From Clostridia bacterium (lineage in GTDB: Bacteria; Bacillota; Clostridia; Christensenellales; Borkfalkiaceae), in the NCBI GenBank assembly GCA_017465145.1, contig JAFTWU010000005.1, positions 19,394 to 83,393 on the forward strand: 64,000 nt of DNA, in the 5' to 3' direction. The notes beneath the pieces were generated by a model, which ran no database searches, was not told the origin of the DNA, and worked only from the letters and a program-made list of their open reading frames with translations. Positions 40,714 through 49,632 of the stretch are shown here, piece by piece; positions within the stretch are counted from its first letter, which is position 1; every line of letters starts with the position of its first letter. A program made the position numbers and the translations under genes.

Positions 40714-41421
40714 ATGGCATCAAAATATATAACTAAAAACTTAGTTAACGACGAACACGTTGTTCTACAAGCAAAAAAATCTTATTGGTTTTTGCTTTCT
40801 TACTTTTTATGGCTTGCCTTTTTAGGTGGGTTTTATTACGGTGTTTACGCTCTTTTAAAAAGCGGTATAATTCACCCGTGGGAAGAATTGCTAACCTTGG
40901 CACAAACTTGGTTATGGCTTACCATAATTATTTTGGTGGTTTTGGCAATTCCACTTTTAGTGCTTATAATAAAGTTCCCTATAAGACTTGTTAACACTAT
41001 AATTTCACAACTTGTAATAACTAATAAAAGGGTTGTTGCAAAGGTTGGTATTTTAAGCATACGCGCAATAGATTACCCCATTGAAAAAATAGAAAGCGTT
41101 TTTATATCGGCAGGTGTGTTTGGCAATATCTTTCGCAGTCATACCTTGGTTGTAAAGGGTAGTGGCGATAGCGGTGCAATCTATTTTAAGGGCATTTCTA
41201 ACGCGCAAAAAATTAAAAATCATATCCTTTCCGCTATAGAAATTCACGCGGAAGAAGCGCGAAAACTTCAAGCAGAAGAAATTGCAAAGGCTATCGTTAA
41301 AATTCAAGCGGAACAAAAGGCAAACTCTCAAACTCAAAATGCAGAAAGCCTTAAAAAGCCACCCTTTATCAACGTTACGCCACCCGTTATAAGACCTAAC
41401 GAAAATGGAAAAGGCAATTAA
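40714..41421 (+). CDS. bacterial PH-domain membrane protein (YdbS-like)
   Basis: This is a 235-residue protein. Two membrane helices lie at about residues 25-50 and 66-90. A bPH2-type domain follows (VITNKRVVAKVGILSIRAID, then GNIFRSHTLVVKGSGDSGAI), and a Lys/Glu/Ala/Gln-rich helix leads to a Pro-rich tail. Such proteins are of unknown function; a membrane-associated scaffold is usual speculation. AAAGGATA precedes the ATG. It has its own promoter and terminator. Confidence 0.85.
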   Translation: MASKYITKNLVNDEHVVLQAKKSYWFLLSYFLWLAFLGGFYYGVYALLKSGIIHPWEELLTLAQTWLWLTIIILVVLAIPLLVLIIKFPIRLVNTIISQLVITNKRVVAKVGILSIRAIDYPIEKIESVFISAGVFGNIFRSHTLVVKGSGDSGAIYFKGISNAQKIKNHILSAIEIHAEEARKLQAEEIAKAIVKIQAEQKANSQTQNAESLKKPPFINVTPPVIRPNENGKGN

Positions 41422-41451
41422 AAGGCTAACGAAAACAATTAAACATAAACT

Positions 41452-41477
41452 AAAAACACCCGATTGGGTGTTTTTTC
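41452..41477 (+). terminator. intrinsic terminator
   Basis: The stem AAAACACCC/GGGTGTTTT is followed by TTCTTT. Confidence 0.8.
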
Positions 41478-41531
41478 TTTATGTTTTGCATAATCTTTAA
41501 TTGAAATAATAAAATTGCGAAAAATTGATTA

Positions 41532-41560
41532 TTGACACGCAACTTTACCCGTGTTAAAAT
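41532..41560 (+). promoter_or_regulatory. promoter of the cytidylate-kinase-like gene
   Basis: TTGACA (41532-41537), 17 nt, TAAAAT (41555-41560). Confidence 0.7.
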
Positions 41561-41600
41561 AAAGAAAAAGGCTATTAATACACTAGCAAAAGGGGGCAAT

Positions 41601-42206
41601 ATGAATAAAATTATCACTATTGGCAGAGAATTTGGTAGCGGTGGCAGAGAACTTGGCAGACGCTTAGCAGAATATTTAGGCTTTGAATATTACGACCGTG
41701 AAATTATTACGGAAATAGCAAAGCGTAGTGAAATGAGCGAAAAATACGTTCAACAAGTTATTGATAGCGACCCGCACAGTTTATTCCCCATCACCATAGG
41801 GCACACCTTTGCCTATATAAACAACTATGCGATAGACCACCAACAAGAAGTTTACCGTCACAATCGCGACGTGCTTAAAAGTATGGCAGAAAAGTCTAAC
41901 TGCGTTATAGTTGGCAGTTGCGCCGACTATATCTTAAAAGACTATAACCCCTATAAAATTTTCGTTTATGCAGAAGGGGATAGCAAACTTGCACGCTGTC
42001 GTGCGCGCGAAACGGAACAAGAACATTTAAGCGATAAAAAACTTAAAAAGTATATTAAAAACGTAGATAAAAACCGCGCAAGATTTTACGAATTTTACAC
42101 GGGCAACGTTTGGGGCGATAAGGTTAATTATGATATTATGGTTAACACTTCTAACGTAGAAATTAAAAAACTTATCCCTATGCTTGCAAAAATGTTTAAG
42201 GATTAA
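41601..42206 (+). CDS. cytidylate kinase-like family protein
   Basis: This is a 201-residue P-loop kinase. ATG 41601 follows AGGGGGC; a longer frame would start inside the promoter. The P-loop is ITIGREFGSGGRELGRRLAE, then YYDREIITEIAKRSEMSE, and the LID region carries RARETEQ. It belongs to the cytidylate-kinase-like group, not the canonical Cmk. A nucleoside monophosphate substrate is likely but not shown. It is monocistronic with a terminator 16 nt downstream. Confidence 0.85.
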   Translation: MNKIITIGREFGSGGRELGRRLAEYLGFEYYDREIITEIAKRSEMSEKYVQQVIDSDPHSLFPITIGHTFAYINNYAIDHQQEVYRHNRDVLKSMAEKSNCVIVGSCADYILKDYNPYKIFVYAEGDSKLARCRARETEQEHLSDKKLKKYIKNVDKNRARFYEFYTGNVWGDKVNYDIMVNTSNVEIKKLIPMLAKMFKD

Positions 42207-42222
42207 TAAAGAAAGCTTTATT

Positions 42223-42256
42223 AAACACGCCGTTTCGTTCGGCGTGTTTTCTTTTT
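42223..42256 (+). terminator. intrinsic terminator
   Basis: The perfect 10-bp stem AAACACGCCG/CGGCGTGTTT is followed by TCTTTTT. Confidence 0.85.
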
Positions 42257-42266
42257 AATATTGCGC

Positions 42267-42295
42267 TTTACATATTAAAAATAATGTGCTAAAAT
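42267..42295 (+). promoter_or_regulatory. promoter of the DeoR-family gene
   Basis: TTTACA (42267-42272), 17 nt, TAAAAT (42290-42295). Confidence 0.6.
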
Positions 42296-42326
42296 AAATA
42301 CCGTTAAAAAATTATCGGTGGCAGTA

Positions 42327-43085
42327 ATGAACCAAGAAAGAAGAAGTCAAGTTGTTGAATTAATTAATAAAAAAGGCACGGTAACTAACGCCGAACTTAT
42401 GGAAACTTTTGGCGTTTCAATAGAAACCGTTCGCAGAGATATGGCGTTTTTAGAAGCGCGCGGTCTTATAGAAAGGGTATACGGTGGCGCGGTTAAAAAG
42501 CGTTTTATGAGCGTAGAACCCGCATATCTTAGCCGTGAAAAAGAAAATGCAGATGAAAAAGAAGCCATTGCAAAAGAAACGGAAAAACATATAAACGTTG
42601 GGGACGCGGTGTTCTTTGATATAGGAACAACCGTTTTGCCCATAGTTAACTATCTTAACGAAGATAAAAAGGTAACGGGTTTTACCACTTCACTAAGAAC
42701 GGCTATCGCGCTTGCAGATAAAGGCTTTAAGGTGGTTATCCCCGGTGGCGAACTAAGAAAGGGCGAATTTTCCGTTTCGGGCAGTTTAACCGAACAAAAT
42801 ATGCAAAGCTTTAACGTTAACACGGCAATTATCGGCGTTGGTGGTATTACTATAGACGGCGTTACAGACTTTTTTATTCAAGAAGCGGGCATCCGTTCGC
42901 AAGTCATTAAAAACGCAAACACCGTTATCGCCGTTGCAGACCACTCTAAGTTCGGTGTGCGTGCAGTATGCAACGTTTGTAAAATAGACGATATTGATAT
43001 TTTAATTACCGATAATAAAGCCCCCAAAGATACGTTAAAAGCCTTTGAGAAAAAGGGCGTAAAGGTAATAACGGTAAAAATTTAG
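42327..43085 (+). CDS. DeoR/GlpR family transcriptional regulator
   Basis: This is a 252-residue protein. The ATG at 42327 lies 5 nt after GGTGG, while an in-frame GTG at 42318 overlaps that site. The N-terminal helix-turn-helix is VTNAELMETFGVSIETVRRD. The C-terminal sensor is the ribose-5-phosphate-isomerase-like DeoR fold (VFFDIGTTV, FTTSLRTAIAL, IPGGELRKGEFSVSG). It precedes glycerol-3-phosphate oxidoreductase-like genes, so a GlpR-like role is likely. A terminator and a second promoter lie between, so it is transcribed separately. Confidence 0.92.
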   Translation: MNQERRSQVVELINKKGTVTNAELMETFGVSIETVRRDMAFLEARGLIERVYGGAVKKRFMSVEPAYLSREKENADEKEAIAKETEKHINVGDAVFFDIGTTVLPIVNYLNEDKKVTGFTTSLRTAIALADKGFKVVIPGGELRKGEFSVSGSLTEQNMQSFNVNTAIIGVGGITIDGVTDFFIQEAGIRSQVIKNANTVIAVADHSKFGVRAVCNVCKIDDIDILITDNKAPKDTLKAFEKKGVKVITVKI

Positions 43086-43142
43086 CCGTATAATTTCTTA
43101 TAACGGTAAGCAAAAATCTAACGATATTATCACAGTATTTTC

Positions 43143-43171
43143 AAACCGCTATTAATATAGCGGTTTTTTAA
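43143..43171 (+). terminator. intrinsic terminator after the DeoR gene
   Basis: The stem AAACCGCTAT/ATAGCGGTTT with loop TAA is followed by TTTAATT. Confidence 0.85.
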
Positions 43172-43185
43172 TTGTCTGAATTTGC

Positions 43186-43232
43186 CAACATTGTTAAAAA
43201 ATGTTGACAATGTTTTGTGGTGGTAGTATAAT
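43186..43232 (+). promoter_or_regulatory. promoter of the glpA-like operon with operator dyad
   Basis: TTGACA (43204-43209), 17 nt, TATAAT (43227-43232). The inverted repeat CAACATT-N7-AATGTTG (43186-43206) overlaps the -35 box, and is a candidate site for the DeoR-family regulator encoded just upstream. Confidence 0.65.
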
Positions 43233-43264
43233 TTAAGGGTAAAAATTAAAAAGGCAGGTGCAAA

Positions 43265-44707
43265 ATGCTTAAAACAAACGTCGTGGTAATAGGCGCGGGC
43301 GCAGTTGGTTGTGCAGTAGCGCGCGAATTATCTAAATACAACGTAAACGTTATCGTAGTTGACAAAAACGAAGACGTTGGCGGTGATGCGTCAAAGTCTA
43401 ACAGCGCAATAATACATACCGGTTACGATGCAACCCCCGGCACGCTAGAATCTCAATTGGTAGTTGCCGCAAACCCTATGTACGATGAAATCGTTCGCGA
43501 TTTAGACGTTCCATTTAAAAGAATAGGTGCAATACTTCCCGCAATAACGGATGAACAGTTTGAAAAATTGCCCGCCATCAAAGAAAAGGCGTTCAAAAAC
43601 CACGTTTACGACGTAGAGTTTTTAACGGGCGAAGAACTCTTAAAAATCGAACCCAACCTAAACCCAGAAGTTAAGGGCGGGTTATATATCCCTAGGGAAA
43701 GCATAATCGACCCCTTTATTTTAGTGCAAGCACTTGCTGAAAACGCTTATGCTAACGGCGTGGAATTTATGCTTAATACCCGCGTTACCGATATTAAAAC
43801 GGAAAACGGAAAAATTAAAAGCGTTATAACCACGGCGGGCGAAATAGAAACGGATTACGTTATTAACTGTGCCGCACTTTACTGTGACGAAATTGCCGCT
43901 ATGGTTGGCAAGGCAGACTATACTGTTATTCCCCGTAAAGGGCAGTTCTATATTTTAGATAAAAACACTTCTTGCCAAGTAGAACACATCGTTTTACCTA
44001 TTCCCACCAAGGTTACCAAGGGTAAACTTATGTGCCCCACAATCCACGGCAATATGCTTGTTGGTCCTACGGCAGAAGACTTGCCAGATAAAACTGATAA
44101 ATCAACCACCGCAGAAGGTTTAGAAAGTATCGCTATAGACGTTAGGAACTTAGTTCCCAACGTAAACTTGCGCGACACTATCACTCAATATTGTGGTCTT
44201 CGCCCCAACCGTAATCCAGAAGGGTTGCACGTTGACTTATACGACGACTTAAAAGGTTACGTTAACCTATCGGGCGTTCGTTCAACGGGGCTTACCTTGT
44301 CAGTTGCAATGGGTAAATACGTTGTTCAACAAATTCTTACGGACGGCGCGGGTTACACCCTAAAATCTAACTTTATAAAAACCAGAAAGGGCATTATTAA
44401 ATTTAGCGAACAACCCCGCGAAGTTCAAGATAAACTAATTAAAGAAAAACCCCTTTACGGCAATGTAGTATGCCGTTGCGAAACGATAACCGAACAAGAA
44501 ATTTTAGAAGCAATTCACCGTCCGCTTGGCGCAAAGAGTGTTGACGGCGTTAAAAGGCGCGTTCGCGCAGGTATGGGACGTTGCCAAGCAGGTTTCTGTG
44601 GTCCAAAGGTTATTGAAATTCTTGCAAGAGAATTAAATAAGGACGCCACCGAAGTTACCAAACACAACGCTGGTTCTTATATGGTAACCGGCAAAACTAG
44701 AGATTAA
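43265..44707 (+). CDS. GlpA/LhgO-like FAD-dependent dehydrogenase with BFD [2Fe-2S] domain
   Basis: This is a 480-residue protein. The FAD-binding motif is VVIGAGAVGCAVARELSK at the N-terminus; a DAO-type substrate domain spans the middle (SNSAIIHTGYDA). The C-terminal 90 residues are a bacterioferritin-associated-ferredoxin-type domain with four Cys (VVCRCE and MGRCQAGFCGP). It resembles subunit A of anaerobic glycerol-3-phosphate dehydrogenase, oxidising glycerol-3-phosphate or a 2-hydroxy acid. It heads a four-gene run with the GlpB-like, DUF1667 and M81 genes. GGCAGGTG precedes the ATG. Confidence 0.9.
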   Translation: MLKTNVVVIGAGAVGCAVARELSKYNVNVIVVDKNEDVGGDASKSNSAIIHTGYDATPGTLESQLVVAANPMYDEIVRDLDVPFKRIGAILPAITDEQFEKLPAIKEKAFKNHVYDVEFLTGEELLKIEPNLNPEVKGGLYIPRESIIDPFILVQALAENAYANGVEFMLNTRVTDIKTENGKIKSVITTAGEIETDYVINCAALYCDEIAAMVGKADYTVIPRKGQFYILDKNTSCQVEHIVLPIPTKVTKGKLMCPTIHGNMLVGPTAEDLPDKTDKSTTAEGLESIAIDVRNLVPNVNLRDTITQYCGLRPNRNPEGLHVDLYDDLKGYVNLSGVRSTGLTLSVAMGKYVVQQILTDGAGYTLKSNFIKTRKGIIKFSEQPREVQDKLIKEKPLYGNVVCRCETITEQEILEAIHRPLGAKSVDGVKRRVRAGMGRCQAGFCGPKVIEILARELNKDATEVTKHNAGSYMVTGKTRD

Positions 44708-44722
44708 TAGGGGGATAGCGTT

Positions 44723-45985
44723 ATGTATAATATTAAATGTGACGTAGCAATAGTCGGCGGTGGCCCCGCAGGTCTTGCCGCAGCGGTTTCCGCAAAAGAA
44801 AATGGCGCTGAAAAGGTGCTCATAATCGAACGCGACAGTTCGCTTGGCGGTATTTTGCAACAATGTATCCACCCTGGTTTTGGCTTAACTAGATTTAAAG
44901 AAGAATTGACGGGCCCCGAATATTATTCACGCTTTACCGCAAAAACGGATGAACTTGGCGTTGAATATCTTCTTAACTCTATGGTTTTAGAAGTTGATAG
45001 TGAAAACAAGCAAGTTATTTGCACTAATAGTGAATACGGCTTGACGACGGTATCGGCAAAGAGCATCGTTTTAGCAATGGGTTGCAGGGAAAGAACAAGG
45101 GCAAATATAGTTGTTCCCGGCACGCGCCCCGCAGGTCTTTACACGGCGGGTTCTGCACAAAGATTAATCAACCGTCAAAACATTATGGTTGGCAAAAAGG
45201 TGGTTATTCTAGGCTCTGGCGATATCGGTATGATTATGGCGCGCCGTATGACGTTAGAAGGTGCAAAAGTAGTTATGGTCGTTGAACTTATGGACTATTT
45301 GGCGGGCTTAACTAGAAACCGCGTTCAATGTTTAGACGACTTTGGAATTCCCCTAAAACTTGCCCACACCATTACCGCTATTGAAGGTAAAGAAAGGGTA
45401 AGCGGTGTTAAAATTGCACCCGTTGACGAAAACAAAAAGCCGATAAAGGAAAAAGAAGAATTCGTTGAATGCGATACCGTTCTTTTCTCAGTTGGTCTTA
45501 TTCCCGAAAACGAACTTACCAAAAAAGCGGGTATTGAAATTAACCGCGTAACCAACGGACCTACCGTTGACCAATATATGCAAACTACCGCGCCGGGCAT
45601 CTTTGCTTGCGGTAACGTAGTTCACGTTAACGACCTTGTTGATAACGTAAGTAAAGAAAGTGAAGTTGCGGGTAAATACGCCGCAGAGTACGCTTTGGGC
45701 ACTCTTACTAAAACGGTAAAAGAAGTTGCGGTACAAGTTGGCAGAAACGTTCGCTACCTTTGTCCGCACAAGTTAAACATAGGCGACAAAGAGCAAAAGG
45801 TAACGCTATATTTCCGCGTATTGTTCCCCGAAAACAACGTAGTTCTTCGCGCGCTTGACGGCGATAAAAAAATTGCCAAAAAGAAAGAACTTCGCGTAAA
45901 CCCCGGTGAAATGTGCTCAATTACCGTTGACGCTTTAAAAATCACGTCAAACGCTATCACCGTAGAAGTAGTTAAGGAGGCGTAA
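44723..45985 (+). CDS. GlpB-like FAD/NAD(P)-dependent oxidoreductase
   Basis: This is a 420-residue protein. The FAD motif is VAIVGGGPAGLAAAVSAKE, the NAD motif is KVVILGSGDIGMIMARRM, and TAPGIFACGNVVHVNDLVD closes the FAD site. It belongs to the pyridine-nucleotide-disulfide oxidoreductase group that always accompanies the GlpA-like protein and DUF1667 in Clostridia. It likely passes electrons between the dehydrogenase and an acceptor. It lies 15 nt after the GlpA-like gene and 3 nt before the DUF1667 gene. Confidence 0.9.
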   Translation: MYNIKCDVAIVGGGPAGLAAAVSAKENGAEKVLIIERDSSLGGILQQCIHPGFGLTRFKEELTGPEYYSRFTAKTDELGVEYLLNSMVLEVDSENKQVICTNSEYGLTTVSAKSIVLAMGCRERTRANIVVPGTRPAGLYTAGSAQRLINRQNIMVGKKVVILGSGDIGMIMARRMTLEGAKVVMVVELMDYLAGLTRNRVQCLDDFGIPLKLAHTITAIEGKERVSGVKIAPVDENKKPIKEKEEFVECDTVLFSVGLIPENELTKKAGIEINRVTNGPTVDQYMQTTAPGIFACGNVVHVNDLVDNVSKESEVAGKYAAEYALGTLTKTVKEVAVQVGRNVRYLCPHKLNIGDKEQKVTLYFRVLFPENNVVLRALDGDKKIAKKKELRVNPGEMCSITVDALKITSNAITVEVVKEA

Positions 45986-45988
45986 ATT

Positions 45989-46345
45989 ATGGTTAAAGAA
46001 ATTATTTGTACCGTATGCCCCCGTGGTTGTCATATCACGGTAGAAGGGGATAATGGAAAAGTTAATTCCGTTAAAGGCGAAGGCTGTAAGCGTGGTTTAG
46101 ATTACGCTACGGCAGAGTTTATCGCACCCGTTCGTATACTTACCACCCTTGTAAAAATTAACGGCAAAGAAAACGAACTTTTACCCGTGCGCTCTAATAA
46201 ACCCCTATTAAAAGAAAAACTTTTCGACTGTATGGCGGAAATTAAAAAGGTATCCGTTAACCTACCCGTAAAAATGCACGACGTTATCGTTAAAGATATT
46301 TGTGGTACGGGTGTAGATATAGTTGCAACAAAATCTTTAAATTAA
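45989..46345 (+). CDS. DUF1667 domain protein
   Basis: This is a 118-residue protein with the family's Cys pattern: CTVCPRGCHI at residues 5-14 and GCKRGLDYA near 32. These four Cys probably bind an Fe-S cluster or zinc. The gene nearly always follows the GlpA/GlpB-like pair, so it is probably the third subunit, replacing the GlpC iron-sulfur protein. AAGGAGG precedes it inside the end of the GlpB-like gene. Confidence 0.9.
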   Translation: MVKEIICTVCPRGCHITVEGDNGKVNSVKGEGCKRGLDYATAEFIAPVRILTTLVKINGKENELLPVRSNKPLLKEKLFDCMAEIKKVSVNLPVKMHDVIVKDICGTGVDIVATKSLN

Positions 46346-46358
46346 ATTCGGTGATTTT

Positions 46359-47879
46359 ATGATAAAAAAGGCTAAACGCGTTTTCGTGTTCGGGTTCGTG
46401 CAAGAATCCAATGCATTTAACCCCGTTCTTGCAAAGATAGACGCGTTTGAAGGTTTCGGTATATATCGCGGTGAAGAAATTTTTTCTAGCGGTGCTCATT
46501 GTGGCGTTACGATAGAAGGCGCAATACAAGTTCTTAACGAAAACGGCTATGAAGTAGTCGGTGGCGTAGTTATGCGCGCCGGTAGTGGCGGTCCGGTAGA
46601 TAGTGCCCTTATTAAAGAGTTTTGTGATGAAAACCTTAAACTCTTAAAGGATGCGGGGGACGTTTGCGGTGTAGTTGCAAGTCTTCACGGTGCAACCGTT
46701 TCCGATACTTCTTTTGACGTTTGCGGTGATATTTTGCAAGGAGTTAGAGAAGTCGTTGGCGAAAAAGCCGTTATTTCCGCGGCGTTCGACTTGCACGCTA
46801 ATATTACCGAAAAGATAAAAGTTAACGCCGACTACGTTTGCGGTTATCAAACCTATCCGCACCTTGACTTAAGGGAAGTGGGTATTCGTGCCGCTAAAAG
46901 AGTGGTTAACCATTTTAAGAACGGAAAAAGTAGCGTTGCCTATTCTCACGTTCCCGTAATCGCACCCGCGCACGCTTATTCAACGGAAAAGGGCAAACTT
47001 AATTCGTTGATGGGGCGGGCAAAAGATATGGCTACGGCGGGCGTTATAGAAGACTATTCTATATTCCAAGTTCAACCTTGGCTAGACGTAAACGAAATGA
47101 GCGCTACCGTGGTTATCGCCGCAAAGGACGAAGACACGGCAAAAAGGGCGGCGGAACTACTTGCTAAAGAACTTTTTAGCATCCGTGCCGACTTGCAAGG
47201 TAGCCCACTATTCACTATAGAAGAAGTTATAGATATAGCACTAGAAAATAAAACGGGCAAACCTATCGTGCTAGTTGATTCTGCCGATTCGCCAAACGCG
47301 GGCGCGTGTGGTGATAGCGTGGCTATGCTAGAACAGTTATTAAAGGTTAAAGATAAAATAAGTTGCGCCCTTGCCGTTATAGATAAAAATGCGGTAGATA
47401 AAGCATTTGAACTTGGCGTTGGTGGGGTTGGAACTTTCACGCTTGGCGCAAGCCTAGCCCCAAAACTAACTAAACCCGTAACGGTGGAAAACGCTACCGT
47501 TAAAAGTCTGCACGACGGCGTGTTCTATTTGTTCGGCCCGCAAGAAAAGGGTGAAAGGCGCGATATAGGCAAAACTGCCGTGCTTAAGGTGGGCAAAATT
47601 TTAATTCAAGTTTCATATTACGGCTGTGCTAACGGCGACAAGGCGTTTTACCACACCTTTGGCATTAACCCAGAAACTACCGACTTAGTCTGCGTTAAGG
47701 CTTGCACTTCTTTTAGGGCAGGTTACGAAACTTTTTCCGCGCAAATTTGTAACACTCAAACACCGGGCGCAGCAGCCCCCGTTTTGCAAACTTTACCCTA
47801 TGAATATCGCCCAAAACCTTTGTATCCTTTTGAAGAAATAACTATAGATTCGGTAACCGCACCAAAAATTTATAGATAA
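46359..47879 (+). CDS. M81 family metallopeptidase (MlrC-like)
   Basis: This is a 506-residue protein. The zinc-site residues of the MlrC (microcystinase) family are visible: Asp and His in AFDLHANITEK, His in YQTYPHLDLREVG, and DSADSPNAGACGD further on. MlrC cleaves linear microcystin; most homologues act on unknown small peptides or amides. It lies 13 nt after the DUF1667 gene and is probably in that operon, an unusual partner for GlpA/B-like enzymes. The start codon is ATG with GGTGA upstream. Confidence 0.88.
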   Translation: MIKKAKRVFVFGFVQESNAFNPVLAKIDAFEGFGIYRGEEIFSSGAHCGVTIEGAIQVLNENGYEVVGGVVMRAGSGGPVDSALIKEFCDENLKLLKDAGDVCGVVASLHGATVSDTSFDVCGDILQGVREVVGEKAVISAAFDLHANITEKIKVNADYVCGYQTYPHLDLREVGIRAAKRVVNHFKNGKSSVAYSHVPVIAPAHAYSTEKGKLNSLMGRAKDMATAGVIEDYSIFQVQPWLDVNEMSATVVIAAKDEDTAKRAAELLAKELFSIRADLQGSPLFTIEEVIDIALENKTGKPIVLVDSADSPNAGACGDSVAMLEQLLKVKDKISCALAVIDKNAVDKAFELGVGGVGTFTLGASLAPKLTKPVTVENATVKSLHDGVFYLFGPQEKGERRDIGKTAVLKVGKILIQVSYYGCANGDKAFYHTFGINPETTDLVCVKACTSFRAGYETFSAQICNTQTPGAAAPVLQTLPYEYRPKPLYPFEEITIDSVTAPKIYR

Positions 47880-47942
47880 AAACGCAAACGGCAAAAAGAA
47901 TAATATAAAAAACTAAAAACAAAAAATAAAAATGAAAAAATA

Positions 47943-47974
47943 AAAACGGACTGAATTTTCAGTCCGTTTTTTTA
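47943..47974. terminator. bidirectional terminator
   Basis: The stem AAAACGGACTGAA/TTCAGTCCGTTTT with T runs on both strands lies between convergent genes. Confidence 0.85.
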
Positions 47975-47981
47975 TAAAAAA

Positions 47982-48188
47982 TTATCGGGGTTCGTTTATT
48001 CCAAGCAGTTGATATAAAGTTACGTTATATATTTCTGCAAGTTGAATTAGTTTTTCATATTCTGGGCGCGAAACGTCATTTTCCCAATCGCTTATATTTG
48101 ATTGGCAAATCCCTAACTTTTTTGCCACGTCTTTTTGTGACAAATTTATTTCTTTTCTACATTTCTTAAAATTTTCACCAAAACTCAT
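47982..48188 (-). CDS. XRE family regulator, SinR-like by context
   Basis: This is a 68-residue single helix-turn-helix protein (LSQKDVAKKLGICQSNISDW) starting MSFGENFKKCRK. A longer frame to 48245 exists; neither start has a ribosome binding site. It is divergent from a SipW-type signal peptidase and a TasA-type gene. In Bacillus the XRE protein SinR represses tapA-sipW-tasA, so a similar role is suggested by context only. A GTGTATTACAC dyad (48210-48220) lies near its start and TATGTG...CACATA lies in the divergent promoter. Confidence 0.8.
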   Translation of the reverse strand: MSFGENFKKCRKEINLSQKDVAKKLGICQSNISDWENDVSRPEYEKLIQLAEIYNVTLYQLLGINEPR

Positions 48189-48358
48189 AATAATTAAAAA
48201 AACAAAAAAGTGTATTACACACTTGATATTATGTGAAATACCCATATATTTATTACGTTAAAACAATCAGGCCCTTTAAATTAAATAATAGGTATTGTAA
48301 ATCCCCCAAGGTTGGCTATTAGCCTATAAAAATATTTTACCAAATGCGTGAAAAACAT

Positions 48359-48387
48359 TTGACAAATATGTGCAACACACATATAAT
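48359..48387 (+). promoter_or_regulatory. promoter of the SipW/TasA-like operon with operator
   Basis: TTGACA (48359-48364), 17 nt, TATAAT (48382-48387). The spacer contains the perfect dyad TATGTG-caaca-CACATA (48367-48383), a likely repressor site. Confidence 0.7.
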
Positions 48388-48435
48388 AAAGTTCCAAATT
48401 GCGTTTTGCATAAAAAACATAAAAGAGTGGCTAAG

Positions 48436-49605
48436 TTGAAAAAAAATCATAGTAAGTCAATACTGTTTGAAAACATCTTGGGAATATTTGCATGGTTTGT
48501 ATTCTTTTTGGCATTGTTTTTAGCGGTATTCACCGTTTTTGCGTCGCTTAGTGGAGAAAAGAATGGCAAAGAAATTTTTGGGCATAAATTGCTTATCGTT
48601 GCAAGCGATTCAATGAGCAAGTCGCACATAAGCGAACATGAAAAAATTTTCTTTAACGCGGGCGACCTTATCGTTATAAAAACGACGGATAGTTCTACCT
48701 TGTTAAGCGTTGGCGACGTTATAACCTTTTTCTCTCATAATCCAGAAAGTTATGGAAAAACCGTTACACACAAAATAAGGGAAGTGAAATATTCTCAAAC
48801 GGGTGAAGTGATTGGATACGTAACCTACGGTATTAATACGGGCGTAAACGACGTGGTAGTAGTAACGCCTGAAAACGTTATAGGCAAATACGTGTTTAAA
48901 GTGCCAAACGTCGGGCACGTTTTTTCCTTCTTAAAATCGCCAAGGGGATATTATTTAAGTATCCTAACCCCAGCCGTGCTTTTAATTATATTTTTTAGCA
49001 TAAAAATAGGCAAAACTATCGGCAAAAAAGAAATTGCAACTAGCTATAATGAAGAATTTGAAAATCTAAAAATTAGATTGATTGATTTAGAAAATATAGT
49101 TAACTCATCTAAAGATGAGATAGTTAAAAGCGACCTATTAAACGATCGTCAAGATGAAACAATTATCGAAGAGCAAGCCTTAACGGATATAAACATAGCA
49201 AAACCCTTAAACATACCAAGGGCAAAGAAAATTTCTTTTTCCGAAAAAATCTTAAGCGCGGATAAAGATACTCAAAAATACTTTGACCTTTTACACCAAA
49301 GTTTAACTTCTTATAAGGGTGTAAATAGCAGACTTTCTTATAGATGCACGTCTTATAGATTAGGAAGAAAACTGATAGCGAAAATAACTCTGCGCGGGAA
49401 AACGCTTAAACTACACCTTGCGCTAAAGTTAGAAGACTTTAATAAAAACGTATATTTTCAAAAAGACCTTTCTCTAGTAAAGGCGTATCAAGAAGTGCCC
49501 TTTACCATAAAGGTAAAAAGCCAACGTGGGCTTAATAATGCAATAAAATTAATTGAAGAACTTATGACTAAAAACGCCGTAGTCAAAAAAGTTATTTCAA
49601 TTTAA
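48436..49605 (+). CDS. SipW-type signal peptidase fused to unnamed C-terminal domain
   Basis: This is a 389-residue protein if TTG 48436 (after GAGTGG) is the start; the ATG at 48370 lies inside the promoter. Residues about 10-40 and 175-195 are membrane helices. The catalytic Ser is in VASDSMS (about 57) and a His replaces Lys in VTHKIREV (about 110), the SipW/archaeal-type dyad. After a linker, residues about 270-385 form the same domain as the C-terminus of the 12015-12743 protein (SYRLGRKLIAKIT, VKAYQEVPFT). The fusion is unusual for a signal peptidase. It should process the exported protein encoded 27 nt downstream. Confidence 0.85.
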   Translation: MKKNHSKSILFENILGIFAWFVFFLALFLAVFTVFASLSGEKNGKEIFGHKLLIVASDSMSKSHISEHEKIFFNAGDLIVIKTTDSSTLLSVGDVITFFSHNPESYGKTVTHKIREVKYSQTGEVIGYVTYGINTGVNDVVVVTPENVIGKYVFKVPNVGHVFSFLKSPRGYYLSILTPAVLLIIFFSIKIGKTIGKKEIATSYNEEFENLKIRLIDLENIVNSSKDEIVKSDLLNDRQDETIIEEQALTDINIAKPLNIPRAKKISFSEKILSADKDTQKYFDLLHQSLTSYKGVNSRLSYRCTSYRLGRKLIAKITLRGKTLKLHLALKLEDFNKNVYFQKDLSLVKAYQEVPFTIKVKSQRGLNNAIKLIEELMTKNAVVKKVISI

Positions 49606-49632
49606 ATAGTTCATTTCCAAGGAGGTATTGAA

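Noticed and set aside
48370-48435. Upstream ATG of the SipW-type gene
   Set aside because: It lies inside the promoter spacer, so it cannot be in the mRNA from that promoter.
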